Below are positions 1 through 11,152 of a DNA stretch of 64,000 nt, one piece after another. The position numbers and the translations under genes were made by a program. The notes beneath the pieces were generated by a model. That model was given only the letters and a program-made list of their open reading frames with translations. It was not told the DNA's origin and did no database searches. The stretch is from Paralvinella palmiformis. Lineage: Eukaryota; Annelida; Polychaeta; Terebellida; Alvinellidae. Within the stretch, counting starts at the first letter, position 1, and the number at the start of each line of letters is the position of its first letter. The DNA lies in assembly GCA_025642065.1 (NCBI GenBank), contig JAODUP010000187.1, positions 370,001 to 434,000 on the forward strand. Reading direction: 5' to 3'.

Positions 1-240
1 ATATAGTGTCTACTAGACCTCCATACAGTGTATAGTGTCTACTAGACCTCCATACAGTGTATAGTGTCTACTAGACCTCCATACAGTATACAATGTCCAT
101 TAAATCTCCATACAGTATACAGTGTCTACTATACAGTGTATAGTGTCATCCAGACCTGTATACACTATAGTGTCCACTAGACCTATATACACTATAGTGT
201 CTACTAGACCTCCATACAGTATAATCACTTTTAAACAGCC
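1..240. repeat. 29-bp minisatellite, truncated by the window edge
   Basis: Tandem copies of a 29-bp unit built around GTGTCTACTAGACCTCCATA run from the first base. The first three units are nearly identical; later ones are shortened or mutated (CCAGACCTGTATACACTATAG variants). Decayed relatives of GTCTA..TAGAC continue to about 360. The core TCTACTAGA is a near-palindrome. The array probably extends to the left of the window. Confidence 0.95.
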
Positions 241-359
241 ATATGGTCATTTGTGTCTAATAGACAACTACATTGTTTATAGCGTCTAAATAAATAGACA
301 CCCCGTCTATAGTGTCTACCAAATAACCACATTATCGAAAATGTTTACTAGACAGTTTA

Positions 360-543
360 TATTGATGCCATCTTAACATAGACATCATAATGTCTATATT
401 CCACAGCTGGTCATTACGTCATCAACATTAATACTGACACATAATTATTTACCATTCTCTCAAGAACTTAATATGTTAAATGTTTATGTTCGTCAACCTT
501 TGTAGAAAAGAAATATTTTATTTAATTATTTATTCACTTATAG

Positions 544-546
<3 letters not shown>
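360..546. other. Short AT-rich unique stretch
   Basis: Unique AT-rich DNA between the first minisatellite and the TA tract. No open frame of note and no repeat was seen. Confidence 0.6.
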
Positions 547-616
<70 letters not shown>

Positions 617-652
617 GAAAAGTTAATTAATATATATATATATATATATATA
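547..652. repeat. Compound (TA)n-(GA)n-(TA)n microsatellite
   Basis: A pure TA run (about 547-586) passes directly into a GA run (586-613). After a 16-base gap a second TA run follows (630-652). Both TA blocks are self-complementary. Confidence 0.97.
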
Positions 653-659
653 TCAGCTC

Positions 660-2003
660 AACTATTCTAAGGACTTAACAATCTTCTGAGGATTAAGAAC
701 CATATATTTTAGTTGCGCCTATTTCGTCCAGTACAGACTCATACAATCTGCTGCCATCGTTAACACCCCGGTAAGGATCCTGTTTCTAGCCGTCGGTAAT
801 GGACACAAACAGTTAACAAAAATCTATCAGTATCCAGCCAGATGTTGATGCTACGACTGAGTCAATCGATGACTACATGAAAGACCAGCAGCCAGTTGGC
901 GGATCTGAACCGCGACTTGCCAAGGTTTTCAGCTAGCACTTTAACACTGAGCTAGCTAACAACAACCTAACTATTGTTATAGTCCGTGTATAGGACCTAT
1001 CAGATGTCTTGACGAGAAGCCCGACGTGGCGTCAGATCCAGTTGTAAAAAATGGCCTGAAATGCCAAATATTCCCCAATTACCACAATACTTTATGTCGG
1101 TTCCCCCCCCCTCTATAAAAACAAATAAGCGCGTTGATTAGTCATCGTCAGAAGTCATAATCAGCCAATGGCGATAGCCGACAGACTACACCAAACGTCC
1201 TTGACCCAATCAGCTGACCAATCATTAAACATTTTATCTACACGATGACACGACATTGAAGTGAGCCTAGGGAGCGAGGAATGCGAACAGGATCGGGCCT
1301 AAAAACAAGTGTATATCGGAGTCTGACACAGCTGTCACAGCTGTTACAACTGTCGCCACGTCTGCGAGGTTCCATACCGAGCATGGCGGCCTCCGGCCAA
1401 ACAACGTCACTTACGGCGTTAGCCAAATCGACAACGAGCGTGATGACGACATGCGAAACGTCATCACATACAGCGCAGCGAGTAACCGAGTCTGGCTCCA
1501 GTTGGGTCAATGTCCATCGAGTCAGTGACCAACTCGGGATGCTGACCACACGTTACCCGGCATCGGCAAGGAACTTTGATGATCTGATGATCAAAGTGAA
1601 AGGAGATATCCCTCGATGCCTCGTTGTCTTGTCCCGGTGATGCCTGGGCTATGTCCTCTGTAGTGAGGTGAATGTTGTCTGTTGTGGCGAGGTGAACATC
1701 ACAACAACAACTACAGCGGCAGCAGCAGCAGCGGTGGTGGTGGCACTATAACAGTGTTAGTCGTAGGTGCGGGTAACATGGTCATTATGATAACAAGGTC
1801 AAAAGGATCTCTAAGTCATCAATATATGTCGTTTAGTGATAGTCAATTGTTACACACGGTAATGCGAATTGTTGTCATATATGATGTTAGTAAAGATGTT
1901 ACACTATCGTCGTCATGACAACATAGGTGTAGGTCAGGATAACAATTAAAATAACCTTTACGGGAACAATCTCTAACAAACAAATAAATACACAAACAAC
2001 CTA

Positions 2004-2004
<1 letters not shown>
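660..2004. other. Unique segment with a weak open frame
   Basis: Mostly single-copy sequence. A 119-codon plus-strand frame (1281-1640) overlaps a 103-codon minus-strand frame (1238-1549). Openness on both strands suggests base composition rather than coding. The predicted peptides are rich in Ser/Thr/Leu and show no domain I recognise. A nine-base poly-C run lies near 1083-1091. Confidence 0.4.

Positions 2005-2040
<36 letters not shown>
2005..2040. repeat. (CA)n microsatellite
   Basis: About 18 uninterrupted CA dinucleotides. Confidence 0.97.
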
Positions 2041-2043
<3 letters not shown>

Positions 2044-2154
2044 TGCTATATATTTCATTTTCATCACATTCAATATGATGTTAACTGTACATTAATTATG
2101 ATGATAAATTTCGCTTATCATCTCCCTAAGGAAACTTACTGGTGAAAAGATACC

Positions 2155-2345
2155 GAAACAAATACCACCCTATACCACCATACCATATATCATATCACCA
2201 CCCTACATCACCCTATACCACCATACCATATATCATATCACCACCCTACATCACCCTATACCACCATACCATATATCACCACCCAACACCACCCTATATC
2301 ACCATAACCTACACTAGCTCATCACCCAAAACAATCTTATAGAAC
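2155..2345. repeat. 43-bp CA/CT-rich minisatellite
   Basis: Tandem units of about 43 bp containing CACCACCCTACATCACCC and CCATACCATATATCATAT. About three to four recognisable copies are present, decaying to the right. Almost no G occurs on the plus strand. It appears related to the 42-bp array just downstream. Confidence 0.9.
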
Positions 2346-2479
2346 AAATACCACCCAACACCATCTGTACCACCCTACTATATATATCATCTGACCATCT
2401 AACATCACCTATGTCATCCTATACAAATATCTCGTACATCATATCGCCACAAAATACCACTCTATACCACCTATACTAA

Positions 2480-2822
2480 TCACCCTAAACCACCATACCA
2501 CCATATACCCCCACCTATACCACCATATTGTGTCTCATCTTATCACCCTAAACCACCCATACCACCATATTGTGTCTCATCTTATCACCCTAAACCACCC
2601 ATACCACCATATTGTGTCACATCTTATCACCCAAAACCACCTATACCACCATATTGTGTCCTCTTATCACCCAAAACACCTATACCACAAAATTGTGCCT
2701 CTCTTATCACCCTAAACCACCATACCACCATATTGTGTCTCATCTTATCACCCAAAACCACCCATACCACCGTATTAGGTCACATCTTATCACACAAAAC
2801 CAACTATACCGCCATATCTCCA
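2480..2822. repeat. 42-bp minisatellite
   Basis: About seven to eight units of 42 bp containing CTTATCACCCTAAACCACCC followed by ATACCACCATATTGTGTCTC. Central copies are nearly identical; some right-hand copies have lost three to four bases (ATTGTGTCCTCTTATC variant). Strong strand asymmetry: C, A and T only, except for the GTG in each unit. Confidence 0.95.
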
Positions 2823-3059
2823 AAATTTTCACAGAAAACGAAGACACGATCATTAGGTGATTGGCAGGTGTCATTTATCACTGACACGTAGACCTTGGCT
2901 GCCATAAGTACAGTGGATTGCAGCCGAACACCCGCGGCTTCTGGCCCCAGGAGCGATACGAGATCATCATTTGGTGGTCAAAGATTAGTATAGATATCAT
3001 AAATAGATCAAATGCCAAAACATCACCTTCATCAATGAGTTCTCGGAAATATGTCTATG
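2823..3059. other. Short unique spacer
   Basis: Single-copy sequence between two minisatellites. A 69-codon plus-strand frame starting at 2918 runs into the next array; no similarity recognised. Confidence 0.5.
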
Positions 3060-3795
3060 GAACCATGATAAGTCGTACAATGAGGCCATCTCGACCCATG
3101 ATAAGTCGTGCCCTGTGGCCAGTTTGACACATTATCATTCGTGCCCTGTGGATACCTCAACCCATGGTAACTTGTGTAGCTAGTTCGATCCATGATTTAT
3201 CATGAGTCGTTCTCTGTGGCTGTCTAACTTTGATAAGTCGTGCCCTTTGGCTGTCTAGACTTATAATAAGTCGTGCCCTGTGGTAGTCTAGACCTATGAT
3301 AAGTCGTACCATGTGGTTGTCTAGACCTTATGATAAGTCGTGCCCTGTGGCTGTCTAGACTTATAATAAGTCGTGCCCTGTGGTTGTCTAGACCTATGAT
3401 AAGTCATGCCCTGTGGTAGTCTAGACCTATGATAAGTCGTGCCCTGTGGCTGTCTAGACTTATAATAAGTCGTGCCCTGTGGTTGTCTAGACCTATGATA
3501 AGTCATGCCCTGTGGTAGTCTAGACCTATGATAAGTCGTGCCCTGTGGTTGTCTAGACTTATAATAAGTCATGCCCTGTGGTAGTCTAGACCTATGATAA
3601 GTCGTGCCCTGTGACTACGTCGATCCATGGTAAGTCGCACTTTGCTACCAACATGTCCTACAAGTCGCGTCCGGTAGCCAGTTGGATGGACCCATGATAA
3701 GCATCACCCTATGGTCGGTCCGACCAACGACAAGTCGCACCCTGCGGCCATCATGACCAACCACAAGTCGTAGCCCGCGGCTAGCTGGACGCCCG
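3060..3795. repeat. 33-bp minisatellite with 99-bp higher-order repeat
   Basis: The unit carries AAGTCGTGCCCTGTGG followed by TGTCTAGAC and TATGAT. The core (about 3230-3610) is homogenised, while copies on both sides are progressively diverged. Three subtypes alternate in fixed order: CTGTCTAGACTTATAAT, TTGTCTAGACCTATGAT with a CATGCC variant, then TAGTCTAGACC. The first subtype recurs at 3251, 3351, 3450 and 3549, a 99-100-bp period. Because 33 is divisible by three, the minus strand stays open for 83 codons at 3321-3572; this is a by-product of the repeat and not a gene. Confidence 0.96.
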
Positions 3796-4406
3796 CTAGC
3801 TAACCTCGGACCACCAACATATAAGTTGATTAGGTTTATTTTCTACCCAATCTCGACAATCCTTAACTACTTTACCTTGACACTGGATGAGAACATATAG
3901 ATAGAGGGATCACTGAGCTGGCTTCTTACAGCAGAATGAAGAGGAGGGTGGGTTGGATGGGATGTTATTAAACTGTATCTCTCTTGGCTTACAAGGCTTC
4001 ATTAGGCATTTTGAGGGCCTAGAATCATCTAGCGGTAACCATCTGTGTGCTGGAGCTAATTTATAACCTAAACACACACACAGAGAGAGAGAGAGGGGGG
4101 TGGGTAGTGAGAGGGGGGAGGCAGATTGATGAAGAGATTCATACCATAAAAAGGACCACCAACAATACGACTACAATAAGGGAATGGATGAAATATCTCA
4201 GATGAGTAAAGGTAAGAGAAAAATAGAGAGATTGGCCATTTAATCTGGTCTATAGCGGGCGTACGGCGGGCCAACAGCGGGCCTAGAGCGGCGGCTTATT
4301 TAGTGCTCAAGTGTCGGTAAGAAATGAGTAGATAACCTTGATGAGTGGAAGACTTGAACTGATTTGACCTGACACCCTACAGTCCTCCCAGTAATAGCTC
4401 CCTGGA

Positions 4407-4408
<2 letters not shown>
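3796..4408. other. Unique segment with short GA/CA patches
   Basis: Single-copy sequence with a small CA-GA-G patch near 4073-4115. A 68-codon minus-strand frame begins in that patch and is not convincing. Nothing else was recognised. Confidence 0.5.
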
Positions 4409-4445
<37 letters not shown>

Positions 4446-4480
4446 AAACACACACACACAAACACACACACACACACACA
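4409..4480. repeat. Interrupted (CA)n microsatellite
   Basis: CA repeat of about 70 bases with small interruptions (CCAAA, AAACA). Confidence 0.97.
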
Positions 4481-4537
4481 TACTAAGGTCCATATAGAGC
4501 TTTACATTAGGAAACAAATTAATAACTATTCCGTGGC

Positions 4538-4594
4538 TATTTATCTGACTGTATTTATCTGACTGTATTTATCTGACTGTATTTACCTGACTGG
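4538..4594. repeat. 14-bp tandem repeat, about four copies
   Basis: Four direct copies of TATTTATCTGACTG; the last copy has TTACCTGACTG. Confidence 0.93.
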
Positions 4595-4774
4595 GGAGAT
4601 ATAATATGTCCTTGTTCCATATCCACATCCCAAATATATCAAAGTAACAACGAGGTGTGATTATGAGTAGTTAGTTAATTATATTTCATTAATTATTCAT
4701 TGCGGTCAGAATGTTACTACTGTTACTCACTTCAAACACTAACACCACTCATTACACTACACAACACTAGCATT

Positions 4775-4802
4775 ACTGAGTATCGCACGTACGATACTCA
4801 GT
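4775..4802. other. Perfect 11-bp inverted repeat
   Basis: ACTGAGTATCG and its exact reverse complement CGATACTCAGT flank a six-base centre, CACGTA. It could form a cruciform or RNA hairpin, or be a dyad binding site. No neighbouring gene gives it context. Confidence 0.85.
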
Positions 4803-5023
4803 CAGGATCTGTGACGTCTGTACGCGATAACACGATCCAGATTAATAGAAACTTAAGTGGTGCCATCTAGGGACTGAATAAAATCCACGAGTAAACAGTA
4901 CTAAAACAGTAAAGAATCCAGGTAACAAATGTAATGGAAGAGAAGACAAAACAGGTTGGAAAGATAATTATAGCTTTATGATATACAGTTGTGTGTCATC
5001 TATACATACTCGCACAGGCGTGT

Positions 5024-5047
5024 GATATATATATATATATATATATA
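5024..5047. repeat. (TA)n microsatellite
   Basis: About 12 AT dinucleotides followed by ATAAACATATACGCATATAAAC. Confidence 0.95.
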
Positions 5048-5196
5048 AACATATACGCATATAAACATGCACGCGTGTATGCAAGTAGAGTAATCGCTTA
5101 CACAGAAAAATGTGATATGACCGATATAAAACTTCATCCGTTCCATATCCTGCCTTCATATCAAATCAATAATTACTATGTTTATATGTGTACTTG

Positions 5197-5239
5197 TATA
5201 ATATATATATATATATATTATATATATATATATATATAT
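5197..5239. repeat. (TA)n microsatellite
   Basis: Two TA runs separated by a single TTA phase slip, about 43 bases. Confidence 0.96.
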
Positions 5240-5699
5240 TCACGTCAGCAGTGCCAAATGTACAATTTAGCTAATTTAAAGATCTACCATTGATATTATC
5301 ATATATCACGTTCCAGGATTAGATGTATACAAGTCGGTGAACTATTTAAGGAATCAAATCACTGACGTATGTAGACCAAAGCCACAACATGATGCTAAAG
5401 GTAGGTGGCACCACCGTAAGGGGTCAGGTAAGGAAACCATATCACCAATCTACAAGGTTACCTGCTGGCATCGGGCCATCGTCGATGCCAGCTGGCTAAT
5501 ACCTACATAATAGCCACACTTAGCTCAGTCTATTCAATCAGCTAAATCTATAACGGGATGACAAACGGTTTGATCCGTGGTCGGATCAATGGTACCCGGA
5601 ATGAGCGGAAATCATCGTAGCCTTGGCCTTACAGGCATCGCCCTTGCACTGGACACAGTTTCCAGGGTCTGTGAACCCCAAATCGTTCTCCGGTAGCGA
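5240..5699. other. Unique segment
   Basis: Single-copy DNA without a meaningful open frame. It contains a short imperfect inverted patch around 5560-5600 (GGTTTGATCCGTGG/TCGGATCAATGG). Confidence 0.5.
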
Positions 5700-5768
5700 G
5701 GCCAACAGCTGGCTCTAGCAGCCAACTGCTGGCTGTAGCAGCCAACTGCTGGCCCAACTGCTAGCTGT
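5700..5768. repeat. 20-bp tandem repeat
   Basis: About three direct copies of GCCAACTGCTGGCTGTAGCA; the third is shortened. The unit contains the dyad AGCTGGCT/GGCTGTAGC, so each copy has some internal symmetry. Confidence 0.92.
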
Positions 5769-6336
5769 AGGGGGATATTCTACACTAACGAGTCTTAAGC
5801 TGGTTCAGGAAGTATTCCGTCGCTTTAATGTATCAGGCTAACAAATGGCGCCCTCCGAGAGATGTGGGAATGGTGGGGCAGGGAAGGGGGGTGGTGGTGG
5901 TAATGGGGCTCTGTCATCTCCACTAGATTCTATTAAAATGATGTCATATTCCATTTTTTCTTCTTTATTAATTGTGCTCTCAAGTTTAAGACAATTGCCT
6001 TACGAACTGTTAGCGGATTGTAGTTATCGTGGATAAATTACACGTAAATGATTTTTACATTCGAATCTGTATAGCACCGTGGTAGTGAGTCGGGGTAAAA
6101 ACTGAGGTGTGTCCTGGCTTGAAACCTAGTTACTGGTCTTTGATAATGCTTACAGGTTCTTGACTCGGACACAAATCTATTTTTGACCGTGATTGATTAT
6201 TGGCGCTTGTGCTTACAGCTGACGACTATACAAAAATATACCCCCCAGAGGAGTTTATTTTAGTGCTTGATTGTATGGGTGCATGTCATGGGGAGTGCAC
6301 TCTGGTGACATCATTAGCCACTAACCAGAATATGAT

Positions 6337-6337
<1 letters not shown>
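5769..6337. other. Unique segment
   Basis: Single-copy sequence. Two frames of about 62 codons start at 5845 and 6200; the second runs into the TA tract. Neither resembles a known protein. Confidence 0.5.

Positions 6338-6382
<45 letters not shown>
6338..6382. repeat. (TA)n microsatellite
   Basis: Uninterrupted AT repeat of about 44 bases. Confidence 0.97.
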
Positions 6383-6383
<1 letters not shown>

Positions 6384-6522
6384 CTTAATGGTGATAACCA
6401 AATACACCAAATCCTCGATTTGGACTGTAATAAAGATACAAACTGTTGGCTGTCTTTATTTATTCGTTTGTAATAACCACCATTTGGTAATTAGCAAACG
6501 GTCAGAGGTCAGGTGTTGTGTC

Positions 6523-6559
6523 AGTGTGTGTGCGCGCGTGCGCGCTCGCGCGCGTGTGT
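6523..6559. repeat. TG/CG alternating purine-pyrimidine tract
   Basis: GTGTGTGTGCGCGCGTGCGC continuing into TCGCGCGCGTGTG. The CG-rich core is embedded in TG repeats, a sequence type able to form left-handed DNA. Confidence 0.95.
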
Positions 6560-6800
6560 CGATGGCGAGTACTGACCAGTCACCACTAATGGGTCTAGCG
6601 AAAAGGTTATGTAAAGCTCTTCAGCAGCAATAACGAGCCGGTGCTACAAACTAACCTCAACCGACCCCAGAACACGTTGTTCCAGGGACAACAGAGGACA
6701 ATCGGTCACGTGTACCCCTCCAAGCCTTTTGTCGGCTTCTTCGACGAGCTGTGATAAACTGGTATTGAATTCTTAGCACATCGGGAAGAAGGCGAGATCC

Positions 6801-6848
6801 ATACACACACACACACGCGCGCGCGCGCACACAAACACACAAACTCAC
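6801..6848. repeat. CA/CG alternating tract
   Basis: ACACACACACACGCGCGCGC followed by GCGCACACAAACACAC. It is complementary in type to the TG/CG tract about 250 bases upstream, so the two could pair as an inverted repeat. Confidence 0.95.
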
Positions 6849-6849
6849 A

Positions 6850-9600
6850 TACGGACAAACAGAAAACACGACCTCTGTTGTCATAACTCGGTGTTTATCG
6901 CGGAGTTCGTCTCAAATTAGGACAAATTCTAAGGTTCCGAACCCGGGGGCCGGTTGAGACGGGGACACGCTGGTCCCAGAAGGACAACCGATGGCTTGTG
7001 TTTCTTCCGTTCTCTCTATGGAGTCAGCAGTAACAGCGACAGGAAGTAAGACCCTGAGTGTGTGGTTTCGATTGGCGAGAGACAAACAGTCTTCACTCGA
7101 CAGCGAGCCTACTGCGTGCCGATGACGGAAGACACACTTCAATGGCCGCATTCACGCTAATGGTTCGTCGGCCCTATAGCGGCACGAGGTCGGCGTCGGT
7201 GATTTTGACGGTAGGTGGCCCTCCAAACGGGCACCTTATGTAAATAGCCGATGGTGGCATAACGAGTGACCCAGCTCGTCAACCGAGTTATGTGAATAAC
7301 AAAGACCAGCTGACAGGTTGATGATGCTCGGCAAACGGGGTGTTATTCTCATTGCGAATGACACCTGTAGAAATACAAAACAAGGTGCCGTCAATACAAC
7401 ACGCTATCTGGAGTCGCCGATACAACACGCTATCTGGAGCCGCCGATACAACACGCTATCTGGAGCGAAGCATTTCGAGGAGTTCCAGAAGGCGCATGAC
7501 AAACAGAGTCGAAGTTAAGCTGTCCTTAACTGGTCAACTAATGAACTGTCGTGGGCGGGCGGCCGACTGCCCCGCCACCTGCCGGACGTATCTTCGGCTA
7601 GCCGGACGCACGGCCAATCCATTCCGGAGAAGTAAGCGACCCGAGCGCGCATGATGAAGCGATTTAATCAGTGCACTGTACGACGCTAAATTGTCAGCTT
7701 CATTTCGATGGACAAGGACAATATGTCAGCTCGTCCTATCTCTCTCCGACTCGTCCTACATGCACGGCTTATCTCATGGTCGGCCACTCGCCTAATCTAA
7801 CAGAACGAGCCGCAGACTGATGGTCGCTGCGTCGTCATCGTCGACGGTGCTGCTGCTAGTGGTGGCCTCTCGCTAATCCAATCCACTAAAGTCTGTCCCC
7901 GGTCATTCGTGGCATCATTCGGCCATTCTGAAATATTGGCCACCTGCTTATCGTGGTCGAGTAAAGTGTCCTATCGCGGGAAGCTCGCCGAACCATTATG
8001 GTTAGAATTGAGGGCGACTAGAGACCAATCACCTGTACGTCGGAGACTGGATGCCTCGCTGTCCGGGAGAGAGGCGCATTCTCCCTCGATTATCAACAAG
8101 TCATTTGAATGGCATCTCGCTCAAAATCTTGACCCCCTAATTTGTGGGTTCCGTCTGGACCCAGAGGACGCCTGGATCGAGAGACGGTAATAAAGTTCGT
8201 CCTTGGTCCTGTCGCGGCCGAAGACATTTAGCGAACGCCTCGGGATCGGCTACTAGTATCATAGAGGGGCCCATATCGTAAGACAATCCAGACGTTGGTC
8301 GGCTTTATGACAATTACTTTCCGAGGTTCGAGTGTCCAGATCCGTAGTAGCCCTCGTGGGCTGTGTGCCAGGACATGGCGTCTACCGAATGCCTCTTGAG
8401 GACGACTTCCAGCAGACATTCGCTGTCTGATTTCCCCGATGGCGACATTCGATAGTCGATCGTCTCCTCTATATATTATGGATAAGACGCCGATATCAGC
8501 ACGGATGTTAAAGTCACGATAAGAGCATCTGAAACGATATATCAACCTCCCCCTCCCCCTCTCTGTCCCTCTACTTTCCTCTCTCTATACATATCCCGAT
8601 GACCCCTCTCGTGCCATCTCGTGGCCTCTCGCTCGCTATCTTGTAACATTTCATTTAGTATCGAGTGCAGTCGTATGTAAGATGGGCTCGGATGCGGCCC
8701 AAGCGAAGCGTGGACCGTTCACCAGACGGCGCCCCGGTCAAAGTGATCAGAATTCCACCGACTTTGATTGGAGACATAATTCCTCATGGATGACAGCTAT
8801 TGTCCCAGCCTAGACACCGCTTTGGCCAGTCCGCCGCTTCTCCCTGGACGACAATGTCCCAATATACCATTTGTGGGCAGGGAAGCCAGCCACATAAAGT
8901 GCCATCCCGCCACCGGAGACGGACTCGACGCGGACGAGGGCGAGGCTTGTAACAAGCAAGCCGTTGTCCAAATGACTTATGTCCAAGTTATGGCCTTCCC
9001 TCGGACACTGACCGGAATGGCAATTGGATGAAAAGGTCCCCACCCCAAAAAGAGAACACACCACTCTAAACCATTTGAGAAATTTCAATCAGACGTGTCT
9101 CTCGTTGGTCAAGCAAGCATGAAGGGCATATAGATTTGGCCGAGCACTCGGGGAACATGACCGAAATTGGAAATGCCAATTGCCGTCTGGCCTGGGAGGA
9201 GTCCGACCAGCGAGCCGCGGACCATAACCACTCGATTTCGGAATGCGAGGCACACCTTTCATGGTATAGTGGAGTTAATCTTGCTGCGTTGTCACAGCGA
9301 GGAAGAGTAATCCGTGCCCAGATCTGATCCACTTGTTTAGAGTCACACAATGACCCGGTTTCCTGCTCCGGTCAAGCACAAAGAGAGCGACCAAAATACC
9401 GACCAAATGCTCTCCTCCGTCTCTCCCGTGACTTCGCTGCCGTTCTGTTGGCTCTCTAGAGAGAATCAAAGACATCCTTGGCTGGCTTAGGATTGGGCAG
9501 CTCCATTACCGGAATGAATCAATTCCGAGCTATTTCCTGCCCAAAACTGAACGGTAAAATGATGCTTGTTTGGCTAGCCACGATACACCTGAAGTGGTCC
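6850..9600. other. Long repeat-poor, GC-richer block
   Basis: About 2.7 kb of mostly single-copy sequence, more GC- and CpG-rich than the window average (for example 7540-7650). Many frames of 60-105 codons occur on both strands (such as 7909-8190 plus and 8228-8545 minus). They overlap one another and show no known motif, so I do not call them genes. Unannotated exons or a regulatory block are both possible. Confidence 0.4.
7389..7465. repeat. 26-bp direct repeat, about three copies
   Basis: TACAACACGCTATCTGGAG plus TCGCCGA or CCGCCGA occurs three times in a row, the last copy incomplete. It lies inside an otherwise unique block. Confidence 0.94.
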
Positions 9601-9630
9601 AGACAATGATCCTTCGTGTGTTTGTGTGTG

Positions 9631-9661
9631 TCTGCCTGTCTGTCAGTCTGCCTGCTTGTCA

Positions 9662-9693
<32 letters not shown>

Positions 9694-9694
9694 G

Positions 9695-9761
<67 letters not shown>

Positions 9762-9816
9762 GCCTGCTTGTCTGTCTGTCTGTCTGTCTGTCTCCCTGTC
9801 TGTCTGTCTGTCTGTC
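9631..9816. repeat. (TCTG)n tetranucleotide array
   Basis: About 186 bases of TCTG repeats with scattered TGCC/TGCT variants. Since four is not a multiple of three, all frames read as a 12-base cycle: CLSV on the plus strand and RQTD on the minus strand. The open frames of 67-129 codons here are repeat artefacts. Confidence 0.98.
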
Positions 9817-10935
9817 GGCGGTAAACTAGAATGGGTAACCACCGGAGCCAAATAGGTGATGGTGGCGAGAAGAAGATACAATCCATAACACGATGACAAC
9901 TCATGCAATGCAGTCTTATGTTTAGTTCCCTGTAGACACGGACAAGTCCGGGATTGTTTTTTTATTGAAGCTCTTTGTTGGCGCCCGATATCCCGACATC
10001 ACTCGGCTCCCGAGTTGCTTTATCTACGTCAAAAAGGCGATATTAATCAAATTTGACTGATGTCTTATCTAAATGAAAGCAACAATTCTTTTGTTGGCAT
10101 GACAGCTACGATACACGAACACTTAGAGAGAAAAAAAAACAGAGAAATGAAGATGAGAGAAAAAATATATATATACATTTAAAGTGGCGCTTTCACCGGT
10201 CTATTGACACTTATTAATATGCCTCGAACTGGCGGTCAAATTTAATAAATTATATTAAATAGAATAATTACATGATGTGAAGTAAGATGGGAAGTCTGAT
10301 GTTAAGACATCTACTGATGATAACACCATTGTATTTTACTGAATCATAGTTTATAAGTTCTTAATGTTAACAATCATATCACTATTGGACGGATCGTTAA
10401 TTTATTAATCTTTACTGACTGTCATATATCGATTGTTTGTTTATTGAACAGAAATATTGACCGTCAAAATCTAAAAACATCTATTTCTCTCTAAAATCTG
10501 ATCGATGGCGCGAACAAATACCTGGCCCAATCACTAACAACGGCACCATCAAGTAACAATGGCTTATAGCCATAAAAGCGGTTGATTAATATGTTTATCC
10601 ATACATCAAGGTAACTATTTTAGTAAACACGATCATACCCAACCAGTTCCACGTCTAGCTACTAGCTACATCTAGGAACAATTCCATAAAAGGCTTTATA
10701 TCTCGAATAACGTTCGTTGTGTATTCATCAAACAGGTTTAATTTATGATCATTAAACTGGCTGTTTTCTTCGTAAACATTGCTCGTAATTTGAAACCGAC
10801 AACAAAAAATATTTCAATGCTAATTCAGATGTAAACAAGTAAACTGTTTTATGATTGAGATGGGGGAAAAAACCTTCACTATAATACACTGTTCTGTAAA
10901 GTAACGTTTTAGAAGGTTACCTAGACCTTATCACA

Positions 10936-10947
10936 CCCCCCCCCCCC
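10936..10947. repeat. Poly-C run of 12
   Basis: Twelve consecutive C residues in otherwise AT-rich unique DNA; one of about 37 such runs of nine or more in the window. Confidence 0.97.
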
Positions 10948-11116
10948 ACCAACATCGTGATCCAGAACACTAGATGGCTTAATAAAGACATCCCCTCGGA
11001 CAGGTAATAAGGAGACGTCTCGTTAGTGGGAAAACATTATTGCGTTAACTTCAGGAAGGAAGAGTGGTCTCTGTGGAGTCGAGTAAGGGATCAGTTTGTC
11101 TCAAAGGTCGACAAAT

Positions 11117-11152
11117 ACCGACACACATACACACACACACACACGCACGCAC
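11117..11152. repeat. (CA)n microsatellite
   Basis: CA repeat with a CGCACGCACA right end. Confidence 0.95.

Noticed and set aside
2480..2822. Direct repeats that might look like a CRISPR array
   Set aside because: Units abut with no unique spacers and the DNA is eukaryotic in character; they are minisatellites. The same applies to the arrays at 3.2, 13, 37.6, 43.2, 52.5 and 58.5 kb.
6930..6960. GGGTTCGGAACC on the minus strand, resembling a tRNA B box
   Set aside because: No A box at a usable distance and no cloverleaf.
9519..9908. 129-codon minus-strand frame rich in TDRQ
   Set aside because: It is the translation of (TCTG)n and lacks any non-repeat domain.
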